64,000 bases of DNA from positions 39,594,221 to 39,658,220 of the forward strand of contig NC_134643.1 of NCBI RefSeq assembly GCF_030463565.1, read 5' to 3'. This DNA comes from Pelecanus crispus (taxonomy: Eukaryota > Chordata > Aves > Pelecaniformes > Pelecanidae). Shown piece by piece: positions 1-12,217 of the stretch; within the stretch, counting starts at the first letter, position 1, and each line of letters starts with the position of its first letter. The position numbers were made by a program, and so were the translations under genes. The notes below the pieces were generated by a model. That model saw only the letters and a program-made list of their open reading frames with translations. It had not been told where the DNA came from and searched no databases.

Positions 1-2877
1 AAAGAACAAAAAAAAAAAAAGAGATCCACATGCAATTTTCTCCCTCCAGAGAAAAAAAGAAAAGGCCTAGTGCTTGACATGCACTCAGTTACTTCTTTAA
101 AAGGGACAGATAAAAACATAGGTGTCTGTATATAAAAACACCGTAACCTATATTGGAGCAATGGTTCCCAAAGCTCTTGCATCAACAGACCACCCTGTAA
201 TCTTCCCCATGGGCAATCTTACAGTCTGGTCTTACACTCAAGGAATTAAAAAATGTTCCTTTTCAACACAGTAACAGCCAAGGCTATGATGAGCAGTCCA
301 GGCAACTGCTGGTATATGGACCACACTTGGGCTGCAGTTGCTCTAGAATAAAAGCGGCTAACCTCGTGTCGTTTTCACAAGAACTCAGACAATCTCAAGA
401 ATATTTAGGAGAGAAAAAATAACCACAGTGTCTGAGGGCACCGGGCTGGGGCTCAGGGGTGGGAGTTTGCAGCTCCACCATCAGCTTCCCACATAACCTG
501 GTGCACTCCGGTCACCAGCTTCTTTGCATCCTCTGACAATACCACCTTCCAGGGGGTGCAATAAGTTTAGAAAAAGCAACGTATCAGGGCTTTCTAAATT
601 GCTTCTCACAAGCACTTCAGTTTTAAATATATTTTTGCACATATTCTTTATATTAAGTGAACTAACTTGAACTTTGCATTTGGGGTGGGGATGTTCAGCA
701 GCAGTAGTGGTCGCGATCCAAACCTGAGACTACAAGCAGGAAGCTGTTGACACACAGCCCTCCCTCTAATCCTTCTTAGAAATCTTTTGGACTCATTCGC
801 AAGACAACCTGCAGCTCCGCTCTGCTCTGCACTGAGTTCTGCCACATTTGGCAGAAGCAAGATGGACAGAAATTAACTGTAAGGCTTGATTGTGCATCCT
901 GGTCTGGCTCTATAAGAGATCCAAAAAGTTCTTGTTTCGTACGTACATTACAATCCATCAAAGCCAAGTTTACAGAATGTTAGTTGTCAAAGTAATTTAA
1001 AGACACAAGGTAGCAAGCCATAGCATGGAATAGGTGTTGCACCTATACATTATGCATTTCTCAGCTTTCAGAAAAGACACATTATACATGTTTCACATAA
1101 CAGCTACAGGTAGGGAAGGATCTGTTGGACTGAGTTGGATGAGCAGTACTGAGACAACAAATGTGCCTTTGTTTTCTGAAATACTGTCCACAAACCGAAT
1201 TCCTGGTTAAAAGCAGTTTGAAAATGCTATAAAAATCTACATCCAGACTTTAGAAGCCTTGCAAGAAAGTTAACTGCAGTTAGAGAAAAGATGCTAAATA
1301 ATAGTTTACCAAACCAGAATAAAACTCATAACCTTCACAGTCTCCTGAAGAGTTGACTAGATTGGAAGAAAACAAGTCACGGATTGTTTGCTCTCAGTAG
1401 ACAAGCCCCTCATAAAGCAGTCCTCATGCTACCTGTGTACAGGACCCCTGACACACAACCCTCGCTGCCATACCATGTCCTGTTTCTAACATTTCAGACC
1501 TTTTATATCAATATATATGCATCAGAAAAATTAAGAGACCTGCGAGAGCGATGTTAAAGTGATTGGGAAGAGGGAGAGGAGGCAGCGCAAAAAATCATCC
1601 TCTTCCCATTCTTTTCCTTTGAATATTGTTGCTATTGATAAGGGAAAGTTGAAATTGGGACCCTGGAGTAGTGTAGGAAGAATAAAAGGACAGTGGGCAT
1701 GGGGGGCTCGTCACAACTGTGCAGTGCTTATTAAATGGAAGAAAGCCGTCAGTTTTCTCTCACTTTTAGCTCAGGAAAAAAAAAACCAAAAAAAAAAAAA
1801 AGAAAAGAAATCCCAATGACTATTTCTCCTGAAGCAGTAAATCATGAATTGGTCAGTGCAGCTGGAGAAGGGAGGGGGAACAGTTGAAAAGAAGAACCTC
1901 TTCCTGCAGCAGTGAGCTCTCAGACAGCTCAGTCCCCCCCGAAACCTCACCCGCAGATAAGTTAAAATTGATGGCAAAACCCTGGCCTGAAGAGAGCAAT
2001 TCATAGCTATTGTTTCAGACTCCAATCATCCCCACAATTGCCATAACTCAATTAAGACCATGCCACCCAGAGCAACAGATTGCTTTGCACCTCTCAGAAT
2101 TCTGCAATGCTAAGGCTGTAGTCCTATAATCTTTAATCCCAGACAAATTCACGCTACAAATCTGATACAGGTCAGACATCCAGCTTTCATCAAGTTTGCT
2201 AGAACTCAAGCGACTCCTTATGCTGCAGGAGGAAAAGGTAGCATAGTACAAACAGCCGCACAGTATAAAGCCTTTGTATAGATAAAGGAGGACTACTTTT
2301 GTTTAAAAAAAAAAAAAAAAAAGTGACCCTGTATCAGAGGAGCACTTTGCATCATGTGGCCATGACATTCTTCCTGCAGTACTAGACATCCCCAAAGCAG
2401 ACTGAGTCTACTCTATGACCACAGCGTCAGCTGCAGATAAAGCCAAAGATAAAGCAAACTGAAAGAATCTGTAAAAGCTCACAGCTGACTACATGCACCA
2501 GCGGAGCCTACGCTGTCCAAGCGTTACAGCAAAACTTAACGGGGACTAAGAAAGAACATTGACCTCAATTATTCTAATACTGTACCCTCCACTGAATAAA
2601 ACTTTCAAAACCACTATTCAATGCATTTGCTTGACCTAATCTCCTGAACCTCTCCCCATCTTCAAAATGCTGTCTTGCATGGTGGCTACGTTAAGAAAAG
2701 GAGCCCTTAGTGCCATAGGAGGAAAGGTGGCACACGAGAACACAGCTCAGCGCGCAGCGCTTCAGCAGGAGCACTGTCTCACGCAGCCCTGCCTTCCTCA
2801 GCTACTTGTTCCCAGTCTTGCATTGCCTCCTACTGACAACACTTTTTGTAGAGTAAGGCTGGAAACTGATCCAGTTA

Positions 2878-2926
2878 AAAAAAAAAAAAAAAAAACAAAC
2901 CCAAACCAAACCAAAACCAAAAAACG
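2878..2926. repeat. A-run followed by CAAAC/CCAAA-rich simple repeat
   Basis: A run of about 18 A is followed by degenerate CAAACC/CCAAAA units. This is simple-sequence DNA, possibly the decayed tail of a retroelement, but no element body is recognisable next to it. Confidence 0.6.
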
Positions 2927-4911
2927 GAGCGGGGGAAGGAGTATTTTCAGTGTATCTCAGCTAGATTAGTTCCCCAACCCACTTGACTACACGATGCAGA
3001 AAAGGTGTCCCAGAGCAGGACTGAGTTATCAGAAAAGCTGCGGAACTGCGCTGCCACCACCACCGGTTATTTTAGGCATCTGAAATAACTCACTTCAAAA
3101 CCAAGTCCTGCATACTGTGTCAAAAAGGTCATCTTCTTGGGAAACTGCCAACAATCTGCAGGACATATAGCAATTTACTAATGCAGATTTTGTACTGTAT
3201 ACACCCCCCCACACACTTTATACACATAAACATTTCAATAAAATGACAATATTTAATTCTTTTTAGTTCTGGCATTTGTGCTTGTAGTTCAAACCTGCCT
3301 ACGTTATGTCCCCTACCTGTCGTAGGTCCATGAAATGCAGCCAGCACAGCACTTTGCAGGTAGGCAGTAGAGTTACAGCAGTAGGGAGTTAACAGCGCTA
3401 GGAAGTTTCAACAAAGCAGTTTCAAAATAGCGCAGTTACACACTCAAAAAAACCCCACCTCTGCCAGTGCCATTTCAGTTATACAGTTTTAGACTACCAT
3501 CAGTTTGTTTAATCAATTGCAAACTCTTCTCCCCCAATCACAACTTTAAAAACATTTTTAGATAAAGATCAACAAATTATGATATAATTAGAATTATGTT
3601 TAGAGGCAGATAGCTTACTTCCTAGGAAATCCCTCTATGGGCTTTTAAAACGTGTATTTCGGGCAAAACCTATCATGTTTAAATTCACCTTCTATTGTAA
3701 AGAAAGAATTAATTTTTTTTTTTCATCAACTGATCAAACAACGTGGTTCATATTCAGCAACGTAAATGGAATATTCAATGATGACTAAAAAGGTGGTATT
3801 CACGTTCAAAAATAGCTGCTCAAAGCGGATCTAAAGCAAATTCCAAATACAAAATTACAATATCCATATATAGTACATGCTGAAATCCTAGAAGGTAAAA
3901 TTTCCCTGCTGCATCTGTGACTCAACCTCTGAGGTTACACCCGTGCGGCACATTTAGCCAGGTTCTTGCTGTCTACAAGCGAGCCTTCAGCCTGGATTAC
4001 AGATCCCGCCCAGCCAGGCTCTCCAAATCCCTCCTGGCCCAGGGAGAGGTCCGCCTCACCAGGGCGAGCTCTGGTGATGCACACAGAAGAGTACAGCGGT
4101 ACGAGACCAAGAGCTGCCTTCCAGTAAAAACTGGGGTTTACTCCTTCCTTATCCTCTGTTTCAGCTCAAAAATCAAACAGGATGTCTTAAAATATCTGCA
4201 GTTTAAGTGAACCTGTTTGACTTTATCCTGGACACCACGAAGGAAATACCTCACGCAGCCAGTATTGTTTCAGCTGGTAGATAAAACTCCGAAATAAAAG
4301 ATCAGTGTAGCGTCTGCTGTCTCTCATTTGAGATTCAAATCCCTAATCTGGTCACAAAAGCAGTAGACTAATAAATTTGTGCAACAAAGCTCAGGGCTAG
4401 GTCATAAAAGCAGAAATAAGAAAGAGTATTCACTTGTGCAGATCATTTTCTCCTACAGGAAGGAGCAGGGGCAGAACTGGAACAACTCCAGAGAGAGGAG
4501 AGGATAAGGCAAGTACGGCAGCGGCAGCCTTGACTAAGATGAGACACAGGGTACAGCTGCGCACCTAAAGAATGAAAATAAACCGACTCTGAAGCCCTAC
4601 ACTGAAATGGGAGGACTTTCCCAGTTTGATTATCTCCCCTCAGGAAAAGCAGTCTGCTTTCCCACGAGCAGCTGCTTGAAAGTAATCTGATTTACAAACA
4701 AGCATGTCAAAAATAGCACTGTGCTCACTCTACAGAAAAACCCCAATTTGTTAGCACTTAAACCCATGAAGCTCCCCTCCACAACTCCCCGAAGCACAAA
4801 TTAAGCAAAATACAGCCTATGTCATTAAAGTAGTAAAGAAATACAAACTGACTGTTCATTACATTCCATTTCTGGATAAACATAATTATGAACCTTAAAG
4901 AATACTTTCCT

Positions 4912-4982
4912 CCATATTAATTTTAATTTAATAATTTAATAATTAAATTAATAAAAATTTAATTTAATAATCAATTTTAAAG
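4912..4982. repeat. AT-only low-complexity block
   Basis: About 70 bp made almost wholly of TTTAATT/AATTAAA words that are partly self-complementary. No flanking element was recognised. Confidence 0.7.
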
Positions 4983-6533
4983 TAGCACTAATCTACATCC
5001 TAACATATTTGATACTTAAATCTAGATCCATTTACCTAATAAAAGAAAAAAAATTACTTGAAAGCAGCATCTGTTTTTTAGTGGGGGCATTATCAACTTA
5101 ATTGGAAATATTTTTAAAGTACGAAGTTATTAATGGCATATAATTTGATAAACTTTGATCTATACACTTTACCAAGTTCCATTAACCGTCAATGTATGTG
5201 AAAACAGAAGGTGCACTGGTATTTCCTCCAACACCTTTGTAGTTCTTTACCTGAGCAACAGAATACTTTTCCCTTAATAATAAAAAACCCCACTGGTATT
5301 TTTCCAAAAACCCAAAATTTTCTATCAGGTTGAATTCATACTGGATTTTAGCACAGTATAAGCTACTGTAATTACTTTAAAAAGAGTAAATCCTATTTCC
5401 TATGCCCAAGTTATCACAACAGACACATATCACAATTTGTGGGCAATTACAGAACACAGATCCCATCTTGGATGAAGCGGGACAAAGGTTATGCTCCGTA
5501 CCGATGAATGGTACTTCGACAGGCAACATACGGCAGGACTGGTACTGTAATTATTTCCATCCTTGAAATGAGAGACATTTTTAAAACACAAGCTTTCAGG
5601 GCAACTAATTCTTGCATCTGTCATCACATGTTATTGCCGAGTAATATGCAACCAACTGTAGCTAATCACATATAAATGGCATCTGTTACGCAGTCAAGCA
5701 ATATTTTATCCTATGCCCACGTTGTAAAGCATGATAGATGAGTACCATTTTAAAAGGAATAAAAGGCTACTGAAAATACATATGGAAAAGCAAATTCTCA
5801 TTTACTTTACTAAAACTTGGAAAACGTCTCAAATAAAACCACTTTATTTCCAATCTGTGCATTTGCATTCTCTCATATTAATAATAAAAGAATCAGTTTT
5901 ACTTTCAGTTATTTAGTTCCTACAATATTACAGTTACAGACAGCAGTGAAGTACTTCTTTGTTCCAACAGCTTTCTCTTTGCGAACTGAAGTCAGACGGA
6001 CACTTCGTCTTTCTACTTACACAAGTTTCACGAAGCCTTAGCGTTGATTTCAGTGTATAATCTCTTTTTAAGTTACACATTAAAAACCCTTTTTTGTTAA
6101 TTACCAGATGTTAAAGGCAACGCAAATTGGTGCAACAAAAGTAATTTTACAGAAGAATTTAAAGGATATGGCAAGTTTACAGAATCCTTTGGTTTAAATT
6201 TACTAGAAGACAAGTTATGTTGACACAGACCACAGTACAAAAACCACTTACAGTTTCATTATTTTTCGGATTTCCTTTATCATTTTCACCGTTCACAATA
6301 TAAAAGATGGAGACCCTCCCCCCCTCAAGAAAACAAGATAACCAGACACTTAGTCTATTCAAAGGCACTCAGCTTGCTTTTTGTATTTTTTTTTTTTTTT
6401 TAACATTTGGCAGACACCAAGTTGATATTGCTTTCATTGTTCGTTGGCCTAACAGTCTCTTCAAAAGTTCACTCAACACAATAAATTATACTCAGTGGCC
6501 AAGCACAAAAATATCATCTACTTATTTGGGATA

Positions 6534-6539
6534 TTTATT
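6534..6539 (-). terminator. Candidate LLPH polyadenylation signal
   Basis: An AATAAA hexamer on the minus strand lies 40 nt past the LLPH stop codon. A second one is at 5843-5848. Which is used cannot be told from sequence. The near one would give a very short 3' UTR. Confidence 0.35.
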
Positions 6540-6578
6540 TTGCAAGTATAATACTCATGATCTTACAAAACTCTGATT

Positions 6579-6742
6579 TTACCAGACTAGGCCTTTGGCC
6601 AATTTTGATTTGTTTTTCCCTTTAACACGCTGTGCCTTAAGCTTCTTTCTCTGCCTGGAATTCATCCATATCGGGTACTGTCCATGCTGGTCTAGAAGAG
6701 TTTTTTTGTTTCGTTTGTTATCTACGTCCATTTTGCAGTCAT
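6579..6742 (-). CDS. LLPH: LLPH terminal coding exon
   Basis: The acceptor reads TTTCTTTTTCAG on the minus strand, ending at 6743. The exon completes Asp61 and adds 53 residues up to a TAA at 6581-6579. It contains the most conserved block of the family ([12 protein letters not shown]) and a basic tail that probably acts as nuclear/nucleolar targeting sequence. Confidence 0.95.
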
Positions 6743-9700
6743 CTGAAAAAGAAAGGTATCTATAGTGAGTAAAATACATGAATCAGATTCACAGAAGCTG
6801 TTTTATTACTAGATTCCTAAAAATATCCCTAGCCACAACAGTATTTGTACGTAGAGAGCTGAAGGCTTTGTACACTGAAAGTGCTTTCCAAACCAATACA
6901 ACTGCAACCCAGGAACTTCAACGGCTGATAGTAAATATGCAGAATTTTCCCTAAAGGCCCATGTCTGGGCAAAGCACCTTATTTTTTAGTCTGCCATCTG
7001 TTCCAATACTGTGTCTAAAAACATTGTGTGTGGTCTCCATCAAAAGCTGCAACCATACAGGAAGCCATAGGCTTACTGAAACACATGCACAATTAAATAC
7101 TTTCTATGACGTAATGTTTAAGATCTGTTCTAAAAAATCAAACTAGTTTGAGTGGAAGATGAAGACAGGTAGAGAGAAGAACAAAGAGAAAAGCTGAAAT
7201 ACAATGACAGTATAAAGCATGAGCCAGTGATGCTACATTTGCCTCAAAAAGTGAGCACGAGGTCACATCTAATATTTAGAGACAGAAATAGAGGATTAAT
7301 CTCTAGGATCAGGAAGACTGCCTGTGACATGGTTGCTCCCAAGAATGGCGTCCCCAGCTGGATAACACCACATGAATGTCACGTCTAGATGAGACAAGGC
7401 TACAAGAGGAACACCTTGTTAAGTACAGATTTGAACTGCACTCTGCTATTTAATTTCAGCTCTGTTTCCAAATGTCGTGGTTTAGCCCCAGCCAGCAACT
7501 AAGCACCACGCAGCCGCTCGCTCACTCCCCCTACCCCGATGGGATGGGGGAGAGAATTGGAGGAGTAAGAGTGAGAAACACTCCTGGGCTGAGATAAGAA
7601 CAGTTTAATAATTGAAATAAAGTAAAATAGTAATGCTAATAGTAACAGTATAATAATGATAATAATAATAATGATACACGAAGCAAGTGATGCACAATGC
7701 AATTGCTCACCACCCGCCGACCGATACCCAGACAGTTCCCGAGCAGCGATCGCTGCTCCCCGGCCAACCCCCCCCAGTTTATATACTGAGCATGACGTCA
7801 TATGGTATGGAATAGCCCTTTGGTCAGTTTGGATCAACTATTCTGGCTGTGCCCCCTCCCAGTTTCTTGTGCGCCTGGCAGAGCATGGGAAGCTGAAAAA
7901 GTCCTTGACTAGCATAAGCAGTACTCAGCAACAACCACAAACATCAGCCTGTTATCAACATTCTTCTCCTACTAAATCCAAAACACAGCACTATGCCTGC
8001 TGTTAGGAAGAAAATTAACTCTATCCCAGCCGAAACCAGGACACCAAACCATCCATGTGTAACCCTAAAAGCTTTACCATGAGTTTTTACAGAGAGGAAA
8101 AAAGACTTTTTTATGTTGTGCCTGTCTGATGTCGGGAGACAAAGCTCATGAGGAAAAGGCCAACATGCTGCTTCAATAGTTGAAGCATGCTGATAGTCTA
8201 CAGAGATCTGCACCAGAGATGGGTTTAGGGAGCCCTAAAGTTGGGATACGAATACTTGAGGGTCAGCAGAGAATCAGCCCAGGGGCCTACTGCCTGCTGG
8301 CACAACCAAAGGTTGATCCAGCATGGGACAGGCAGCAAAAGAAGTCCCCGCTCCAGAAAGCTCCCGAGACATCAGAGAAACACAACAACGAAGCCTTCTT
8401 AACAGCACTGTTTTCCAAATGTCATAGGAGAGATGGCCTCCAACAACACAACACAAAAAAAAACCCCAACATCCCAAGAAAACCAGCTCTATGTACAAAA
8501 GCTGCTTCTCCAATTCCTGTCCTATCATATGATTGAGGTTAATCTGTTACATGAATTTTGACTGCAAAAAAGCACATCCACAATAAATGTCAGCTGCAAC
8601 ATTAACTAAAAGAAATACTCTGGGACAAAAAGTACCAGTTGTTCACACAGCACAACGTTTTCATCATACTACCCTATAGCATCCTTGAGATTGCAATCAG
8701 TAACAGGAAGAAACCTACTGAACAGGAGTGGTCCAAGGACATAAAGAAAACCTATCAAAGGGGTTAAAAACAAAGAGAAAAGGACCAAGGAAAAAAAAAA
8801 GCTATAAAAGTAGGTTATCGAAGCAGACTCAATGGATATGATTATCTTGCAAAATACGTGCATGCCCACAAAGTTTTAAAAACAGCTACAAAACCATTTT
8901 TGACCAAAGCCTAGCCAGCCCTTCCATTATTTTTTTTTCCTAACAACAAAAAATAAAATTAAAAAAAAAAAATATCAGTGTGCTGTAAAAAATACCTTAA
9001 AGTAACACAGAAAAATGTCCCTAATATACACCTATATACTTTCTTAGGCTGGAAAATTATTCACCTATCTATGGAAAGTGTGTATTCTGGATGAAGCTTT
9101 CCTCTACTTCAGTCCTTATAACATTTGGTGATATAAACTCCCTTGTGTCCACAGTGTTGAAGTGTCCTCCCAAAGAAGACACTATTATTTTCACAAAACT
9201 TGTAGTTGCTTTGTGAAATATATATATTCTTGGGTATTTCTGAGGCTGCCAGCTCTCTACAAAGGCCAAGTGAAATTGTAGAAAAGTTGCCAGCAGACTT
9301 GGAAGGGGGTGCAGGAATGACAGATAGCCAGGCATTTGCTTCAGAAACTAGGTTTAAGACAACAACGTTTCCTCCAGCATCAGTATCAGAAGGCTGGCTA
9401 AGTTTGAAAACATTTTGGAAATCCAATTCTAACAATCCCGTAAGAACAACTTTTACATCTAGTTTATGGGACAAATCAGAACCACAGATAAAATTACAAA
9501 TTATACACCAAGCTACCCACAACTGGGCAACTATTTTTATGTAGCATTCTATTTCCATTTTCAATAGCTTACAGCCTCTGCTATTCAACCTCACACCACC
9601 TCCCTGTCTTTTCTAACTTCTGAAACACTGACAAAATTGGCTGCGTGACTGACAGCAATTACTAGCATTATTTCATATCCCCATTGTGGTGTCTTAAGAG

Positions 9701-10911
9701 ACTTCTGCATGCCACATAAAGAGCTCACATCAGCAATATCCTAACAGCTTCAGTGGCATAAATTGGAGAAGCAAAAAGGACCATGATTTAGTTTGGACTG
9801 CAGTTCTGGAAAGAGAAGGTGTCTTTCTGACCCCTGTCCTGTATACAGCTGTTTAAAACCTTTGTTTCCACTTCCTGGGTTACTGCCTTTACAGATTACA
9901 TCCTGTTCAAGGAACAGAGTGGAAGATGGCATTATCTGTAGACACCCAATACCACCCACGCCCGCACCATGTGCAATGCAGCATTTATCAGCATACAAAA
10001 CCAGGGTCCCCACTACCCTTACCTTGAGACAGTACATTTAAAAAAGGGGAAAAAACCTCACTCTATTCTTGATAAAATCCCTATAAAATTACTTTAGATT
10101 TAGGTCCAACTTTTAGATGCTTATTGTCCTCCTTAAACTAGGAGGGAAATTGTATCCTACCTCCTGTTTAACAGCAAATATAATGCTGTGATTGGAGCAA
10201 CTGCTATGTGATGAGTCTTCACTCACCTGGTGTCTTCACAAAGAAATCTCTCTCCATAAGATACTACATACTTTAAATCAAACGTTAATAAGCTTGTTCC
10301 ACAAGCGAGAGGATGCAGTGTAGGAGGCAATGTTGTGAAATGACCAGATTCAATGACTCAATAGCATCTTTTGGCTTTAAAAGAGAAAAGATTTGGTTTT
10401 TCAACTCGCTATTCTCAAGCTGTAACAATCGTTAAGTCTGATCACGACAGCGAAAGTGGCAGGAACAATAATAAATTTACCGCAGGACGTCCCTGCACGT
10501 GGCTGGTTGCAACAGAAGAACCGGTAGAGTGAAAAACACGGTAGAAACGCGACCGAGGCCGGGGGGGGGGAGGGAGGAAAAGCTAGCCGGGCACTCCAAG
10601 GGCAGGGCTTGGGCAACCCAGCGCCGTGTGAGGGCCGGCGCGGGCACCGCGGCCTCCGCGGGCCCCGAGCCGCTTCGCCAGCGGGGCCCTTCCCGTAACG
10701 CCAGCGCCGCCCAGCGAGAGCCCAACTCACCCCCCCGCTCCAGGACTTTCTGGGGCGGCAGCACAGTCGCCACCTCCTTGACCTCCTCCATGACGACATC
10801 CGCGTTGGTTCCCAGGATCTTCTTCAGCCTCTCCAGCTCCTTGGGCGCGTTCTTCTTCCTCTTCTCCGCCCGCATCTTCCTCTTCCATTTGCTCCTCAGG
10901 CTCTTCGCCAT
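6579..10911 (-). CDS. LLPH: LLPH (LLP homolog, nucleolar protein), two coding exons
   Basis: Small, very basic nucleolar protein linked to large ribosomal subunit biogenesis; orthologue of Aplysia LAPS18, tied to long-term synaptic facilitation. Exon 2 (10911-10731) codes for 60 residues plus one base and opens with the family signature [20 protein letters not shown]. Exon 3 (6742-6579) supplies the rest, including [19 protein letters not shown] and a lysine-rich end closing in AKGLVW. The junction is phase 1: G from exon 2 plus AT gives Asp61. The total is 114 residues against 129 in human; the shortening lies in the variable acidic linker around the junction. The start ATG is the family start, three bases after the exon 2 acceptor. 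The intron between the coding exons is about 4 kb and carries a solo LTR. The gene lies in tandem with TMBIM4, 3' of it on the same strand. Confidence 0.95.
7473..8043 (-). mobile_element. Solo LTR of an avian endogenous retrovirus (ERVL-like)
   Basis: A 571-bp element begins TGTCGTGGTTTAG and ends AAACCAGGACA on the plus strand, with short inverted TGTC..GACA termini. It is flanked by a perfect 5-bp duplication CCAAA (7468-7472 and 8044-8048). A 5-bp target duplication fits class III (ERVL) elements. No internal retroviral genes are present, so it is a solo LTR left by LTR-LTR recombination. Transcriptional orientation is probably minus: on that strand a CRE and a TATA box precede an ATTAAA-type hexamer near 7606. 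An AT-rich GATAATAAT microsatellite (7649-7677) lies inside. It sits in LLPH intron 2 in the same sense as the gene. Complete ends and an intact duplication suggest moderate youth. Confidence 0.88.
7778..7800 (-). promoter_or_regulatory. LTR core promoter: CRE plus TATA box
   Basis: On the minus strand a perfect cAMP-response element TGACGTCA (7800-7793) lies just upstream of TATATAAA (7785-7778). This is the arrangement expected at the U3 end of a retroviral LTR. It points down the LLPH sense strand. Confidence 0.6.
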
Positions 10912-10914
10912 GTC
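10731..10914 (-). CDS. LLPH: LLPH first coding exon (exon 2)
   Basis: On the minus strand a pyrimidine tract ending CCCCTCAG (to 10915) precedes GAC-ATG, so only three 5' UTR bases lie in this exon. The ATG starts at 10911. The donor GTGAGT begins at 10730, directly after a G-rich end coding for LERG. The exon encodes the highly basic N-terminus, the most conserved part of the family. Confidence 0.93.
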
Positions 10915-10998
10915 CTGAGGGGAAGGAAGAGGGGAAACAGTGAGGGGCGAGGCAAGCGGAGGGCGGAGGAGCCGTTACGGCGGCGCGGGCGCCATTAC

Positions 10999-11150
10999 CT
11001 CGGCTGCCACCCTCCCAACGGCCGGGCAGCGCGCGGACACGGGCGGCCGCCCTCCCCCCGCTCCCCCCGGCCGCGCACGAGGCCCACCGCCCTACCCCTG
11101 CGCGCGGCTGCTCTCCCTCTCCGCGCAGGCGCCGGCGGACACGTGAGGCC
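10999..11150 (-). other. LLPH: Probable non-coding first exon of LLPH (5' UTR)
   Basis: The exon 2 acceptor lies three bases before the ATG, so an upstream leader exon is needed. The best donor on the minus strand is GAG|GTAATG, with GT at 10998-10997, giving an 84-bp intron. The 5' end is unknown; it was placed near the E-box/NRF1 cluster only as a guess. Transcript data would fix it. Confidence 0.45.
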
Positions 11151-11504
11151 CCGCCCCGGCAGGGCCGGCCCAGCGCCCCGCCGCCGCTACCGTAACGCTC
11201 CGAGCGAGCGCGCCCCCGCCCTCCCCGCCCGCTCCCGTTGCCGGCCGCCACCAGCGGGAGGAAGGCGAGCCCCGACTCGCCCCGCCGCCTCCCTACCCCG
11301 TCCCGGCTGCGAGCACCGAGCCCTGTGCTGCGGGTGGGGAATAACGCCCAACCCCCGCTGCGTCCAGAGGGCGGTGGGGGAAAAAAATGAACACGTGCTT
11401 CATGGCTAGGGAAAAAAGTGAAGTTTTATCGTTACCCTACTGCCGCACCTTTCTTAGCGAAACCCCAAGACAGAAGAGAGGAATCATCACACTTGCTGAA
11501 AGCA

Positions 11505-12053
11505 ATTTGCGGTTGAATTCAACAGCCTTGGTCAAGCTGTTGTTGCTCCAATACTGTGTCCAGTTGTGGGCCCCTCAATACAAGAATGACATGGAGGTGC
11601 TGGAGCGTGTTCAGAGAAGGGCAACGAAGCTGGTGAAGGGTCTGGAGCACAGGCCTTATGAGGAGCGGCTGAGGGAACTGGGGTTGTTTAGCCTGGAGAA
11701 GAGGAGGCTGAGGGGAGACCTTATCGCTCTCTACAACTGCCTGGAAGGAGGCTGTAGTGAGGTGGGTGTTGGTCTCTTCTCCCAAGTAGTTAGCGATAGG
11801 ACGAGAGGAAATGGGCTCAAGCTGCGCCAGGGGAGGTTTCGATGGGATATTAGGAGAAATTTCTTTATTGAATGAGCGGCCAAGCATTGGAAGAGGCTGC
11901 CCAGAGAGGTGGTGGAGTCACCATCCCTGGAGGTGTTCAAAAAATGGGTAGATGTGGCACTTTGGGACGTGGTTTAGTGGGCATGGTGGTGTTGGGTTGA
12001 TGGTTGGACTGATGATCTTAGAGGCCCTTTCCAACCTTAATGATTCTATTCTA
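11505..12053 (+). mobile_element. CR1 LINE, 5'-truncated, 3' end
   Basis: The plus strand encodes the decayed end of CR1 ORF2: the reverse-transcriptase tail with [40 protein letters not shown] and [18 protein letters not shown] near 11873 interrupts the frame. It is followed by the 3' UTR ending in GATGATCTTAGAGG..TGATTCTATTCTA. The 5' boundary is approximate. It lies between the LLPH promoter and the TMBIM4 3' end. Confidence 0.9.
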
Positions 12054-12111
12054 GTTTTACTTTCATTAAAAAATAATCCAGCCACCAAGCCAGGAAACAT
12101 GAAATTAATTA

Positions 12112-12217
12112 TTACTCTACCCTTAATTGGTTTAGTGGTGGACTTGGTAGTGTTAGGTTAATGGTTGGACGTGATGATCTTAAAGGTCTTTTCCAACCTA
12201 AATGATTCTATGATTCT
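12112..12217 (+). mobile_element. CR1 3'-end fragment
   Basis: A short CR1 tail (GGTTAATGGTTGGAC..TTTTCCAACCTAAATGATTCTATGATTCTA) in the same orientation as, and about 60 bp beyond, the previous copy. It could be a second insertion or a rearranged part of the same one. The intervening 60 bp are unrelated. Confidence 0.85.

Larger units (their letters stand above)
1..6533. other. Gene-free stretch, 3' flank of LLPH
   Basis: No exon, conserved protein segment or intact mobile element was recognised on either strand. The sequence is AT-rich with several A-runs (about 5-20, 1768-1800, 2304-2321, 2878-2896) and no convincing coding frame. The part nearest LLPH may belong to its 3' UTR, since minus-strand polyadenylation hexamers occur at 6534-6539 and again at 5843-5848. 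In human the next gene on this side (HMGA2) is far away, so a gene desert is expected. Confidence 0.5.
10550..11345. promoter_or_regulatory. CpG island and promoter of LLPH
   Basis: About 800 bp rich in CG dinucleotides, in sharp contrast to AT-rich flanks. It covers LLPH exon 2 and the region 5' of it. Motifs visible: an NRF1-like GCGCAGGCGC at 11123-11132 and a canonical E-box CACGTG at 11140-11145, 8 bp apart. A G-run at about 10559-10577 lies inside intron 2 and could form a quadruplex. No TATA box was seen, as usual for housekeeping genes. Long open frames across this block on both strands are a by-product of base composition. Confidence 0.75.

Noticed and set aside
10499-11409. Plus- and minus-strand frames of 130-174 codons around LLPH exon 2
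   Set aside because: Composition artefacts of the CpG island. They read through the LLPH donor or acceptor and match no family.
11519-11940. Minus-strand open frames across CR1 copies
   Set aside because: Antisense shadows of CR1 ORF2; the plus strand carries the recognisable reverse-transcriptase end.
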